DNA of 6,852 nucleotides from an uncultured Clostridia bacterium (GTDB lineage Bacteria > Bacillota_A > Clostridia > Peptostreptococcales > Anaerovoracaceae): NCBI GenBank assembly GCA_946645735.1, contig CAMPCK010000047.1, positions 1 to 6,852 of the forward strand, given 5' to 3'. Made by a program: the position numbers and the translations under genes. Under the pieces are notes generated by a model. It searched no databases, had not been told where the DNA came from, and was given only the letters and a program-made list of their open reading frames with translations. Positions 5,596-6,852 of the stretch are shown piece by piece; the first letter of the stretch is position 1; each line of letters begins with the position of its first letter.

Positions 5596-5687
5596 GTGGT
5601 TATCCCCCCTGATAACCTCATAATCTCAAATCCAAAATACCCCTTTTGAACAAAATAGTCTGCTCCCCTGCAGACTATTTTGTTTTA
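5596..5687 (+). ncRNA. Candidate small RNA or leader attenuator with C-rich hairpin loops
   Basis: About 90 nt lie between a sigma-A-like promoter and a hairpin with U-tract. Hairpin 1 is a perfect 7-bp stem, GGTTATC with GATAACC (5598-5604 and 5611-5617), with loop CCCCCT. A mostly unpaired linker (5618-5648) contains CCCCTTTT. Hairpin 2 is a perfect 13-bp stem (5651-5663 with 5670-5682), extendable by two A-T pairs, with loop TCCCCT. Small RNAs of Gram-positive bacteria commonly use C-rich loops to pair with Shine-Dalgarno sequences, which suggests that role here. Equally, it may be the 5' leader of the exonuclease gene, whose ATG is 25 bases past the U-tract. I recognise no specific RNA family. 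Confidence 0.55.
5649..5686 (+). terminator. Terminator-like hairpin between the leader and the exonuclease gene
   Basis: CAAAATAGTCTGC pairs perfectly with GCAGACTATTTTG around a 6-base loop TCCCCT, followed by TTTT. The 3' arm itself also contains TTTT. It is a convincing intrinsic terminator by shape, and the downstream gene must be expressed by read-through or anti-termination. Confidence 0.75.
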
Positions 5688-5711
5688 AGAATCATATACC
5701 AAGGAAACACA

Positions 5712-6734
5712 ATGGAAATCATAAAGAAAGAATTCAGAACAGAGCCTTATGCATCCTCCGTATTCAATGAATACTTCGGGGGAAGGTCCTTCTGCACCTT
5801 CGATATCGAAACCCAGGGCCTGGATCCCAGACGCTCCCCTCTCATCCTTGGGGGCCTCCTTGACGTGGATGCTTACGGAAACGCAGTTCTCACGCAGTAC
5901 TTTCTGGACAGACCCGAAGACGAACACAGGCTCCTTGATGAAATGATAAAGGATCTCAACAGAAGAGATATGATCATCACCTTCAACGGAAACCGCTTTG
6001 ACGTGCCGTATACCGAAAAGCGCGCCTCCAAGATACTTCACGAGGAAATGCCCGTAAGACCCTACGACCTCGATATATATCTCATGGTAAAGAATTACAG
6101 CGGAATCAGTTCCGTCATGCCCTCTCTCAAGCAGAAATCCCTTGAGGAATACATGGGGCTGTCATCCTCCAGGGACGACGAGATTTCCGGAGCCGAATCC
6201 ATAGAACTCTATTACCGGTATCTTCTGGAAGAAGACGAAGTCAGGAAGAATGCCATCAAGGACAAGATCCTTCTCCATAACGCCGATGACGTGGTGCAGC
6301 TCTACAGACTTCTTCCCGTGCTCAAACAGTGCGACCTCCACAAGGCCCTTTTCAAAAGAGGTTTCCCCGTCTATGAACCCCATGGCAGCATGATCATGAA
6401 GGTTAAGGATATCCGGGTCGGCCAGAGAAAGATGACCGTGGAAGGCACCTATACGGGAGAGGCCTTCATCTACAGGAGCTACTCCGGCATGGACCGCCTC
6501 TGGGACATTGAGTACAGCAAAGAACGGACCTTTAAAATCGATTTTCCCCTTCAGAAAAACGGCAGTTCAATCTTCATCAACCTTCTGGATTTCTTCCCTG
6601 AAACAGGCGATTTCAGGGCTTACGGGGGCTATGTCAACGATTATCTCATCTTAAGAGATGACAAGGAATACAATTACAGGGAAATAAATGCCTTCATCAG
6701 AAGACTTCTCACGGATATCATGGGAGGCAAATAA
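5712..6734 (+). CDS. YprB-like RNase H-fold 3'-5' exonuclease with unassigned C-terminal region
   Basis: This 340-residue protein carries a DEDD exonuclease core in residues 26-205. Exo I is TFDIET (D31, E33), Exo II is ITFNGNRFDVPY (N92, D97), a YDLDIY motif follows at 118-123, and Exo III is LHNADDV (H189, D193). B. subtilis YprB-type proteins usually carry Tyr at the H189 position, so this one reads as the DEDDh variant. Residues 136-200 (MPSLKQKSLEEYMGL...) match the linker helices of the YprB family. Residues 211-340 are predicted beta-rich (MIMKVKDIRVGQRKMTVEGTYTG, RTFKIDFPLQKNGSSIFINLL) and I do not recognise them. A TTG 22 codons upstream lies in the terminator region and is rejected. 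ATG at 5712 has AAGGAA about 6 bases upstream. Likely cytoplasmic DNA or RNA processing; the substrate cannot be read from the sequence. Confidence 0.8.
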   Translation: MEIIKKEFRTEPYASSVFNEYFGGRSFCTFDIETQGLDPRRSPLILGGLLDVDAYGNAVLTQYFLDRPEDEHRLLDEMIKDLNRRDMIITFNGNRFDVPYTEKRASKILHEEMPVRPYDLDIYLMVKNYSGISSVMPSLKQKSLEEYMGLSSSRDDEISGAESIELYYRYLLEEDEVRKNAIKDKILLHNADDVVQLYRLLPVLKQCDLHKALFKRGFPVYEPHGSMIMKVKDIRVGQRKMTVEGTYTGEAFIYRSYSGMDRLWDIEYSKERTFKIDFPLQKNGSSIFINLLDFFPETGDFRAYGGYVNDYLILRDDKEYNYREINAFIRRLLTDIMGGK

Positions 6735-6763
6735 TACTCCTCATAAATTTATAAAAAAACTGC

Positions 6764-6792
6764 TTGAAATCCATTAACGTTTGTTATATAAT
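6764..6792 (+). promoter_or_regulatory. Promoter of tRNA-Glu
   Basis: TTGAAA (6764-6769) and a perfect TATAAT (6787-6792) are separated by 17 bases, ending 13 bases before the first tRNA base. This is a strong promoter, suited to a stable RNA gene or tRNA cluster beyond the edge. Confidence 0.85.
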
Positions 6793-6805
6793 GAGCAAGT
6801 GACAT

Positions 6806-6852
6806 GGCTCTATGGTCAAGCGGTCAAGACTCCGCCCTCTCACGGCGGCAAC
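6806..6852 (+). tRNA. tRNA-Glu, anticodon CTC, 5' part only
   Basis: The acceptor 5' strand GGCTCTA is followed by TG, a D-arm closed by GTC/GAC, and an anticodon arm CCGCC/GGCGG with loop CTCTCAC. Anticodon CTC (6839-6841) reads GAG. The window ends in the variable loop (CAAC), so the T-arm and acceptor 3' strand are not seen. The GGCTC start and identity elements fit glutamate. Confidence 0.9.

Noticed and set aside
5646..5711. N-terminal extension of the exonuclease from a TTG at 5646
   Set aside because: The 22 extra codons lie in the terminator hairpin, have no ribosome binding site, and the ATG at 5712 is well placed behind AAGGAA.
6735..6763. Terminator after the exonuclease gene
   Set aside because: ATAAATTTAT is a small AT palindrome without a GC stem or following U-tract, so transcription may continue into the tRNA region.
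1..6852. CRISPR array, insertion sequence or direct-repeat arrays
   Set aside because: No regularly spaced repeats, terminal inverted repeats or transposase-like frames were found; repeated motifs are limited to hairpin stems.

Overview
This window looks like chromosomal DNA from a Bacillota/Clostridia bacterium, most likely a Lachnospiraceae-type gut or rumen organism. The reasons are strong GGAGG-type ribosome binding sites, AT-rich intergenic DNA with sigma-A-like promoters, heavy use of AGA/AGG arginine codons, poly-U hairpin terminators, and a Gram-positive style L19 leader. The lineage is an inference from style and protein resemblance; no search was run.

Layout. Positions 1-3178 (minus strand) hold a tightly packed operon of four genes resembling the core of a Tad/Flp-type pilus or type II/IV secretion machine. 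In transcription order these are a membrane-anchored SAF-domain CpaB-like protein, a divergent CpaF/TadA-like ATPase, a TadB-like integral membrane protein, and the 5' part of a second T2SSF-like gene that runs off the window and overlaps its neighbour by 82 bases. The operon begins with a TTG start directly behind a leader hairpin with a U-tract, so its transcripts probably pass through a terminator. Positions 3335-3869 hold rplS (ribosomal protein L19) with its own promoter, a structured leader of about 100 nt and a terminator. Next come xerD (tyrosine recombinase, 3907-4794) and an ADP-ribose pyrophosphatase-like NUDIX gene (4892-5419), both on the minus strand and each with a recognisable promoter. 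The xerD terminator hairpin carries the rplS -35 box in its loop.

From about 5492 the DNA is divergent. A plus-strand promoter at 5561-5589 starts a stretch of about 90 nt made of two perfect hairpins with C-rich loops (CCCCCT and TCCCCT), the second followed by a U-tract. This is either a small regulatory RNA or a leader attenuator for the downstream gene. That gene (5712-6734) encodes a 340-residue RNase H-fold 3'-5' exonuclease related to YprB, with an unrecognised C-terminal region. The window ends in the first two thirds of a tRNA-Glu(CTC) gene with a near-consensus promoter.

How the parts fit. The minus-strand pilus genes form one functional unit. L19, XerD, NudF and the exonuclease are ordinary housekeeping genes. 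The less ordinary content is in the RNA-level control: two genes or operons placed behind leader terminators, a terminator/promoter overlap, a candidate C-rich-loop sRNA whose loop is complementary to the xerD ribosome binding site, and a XerD protein lacking the usual histidine of its HxxR motif.
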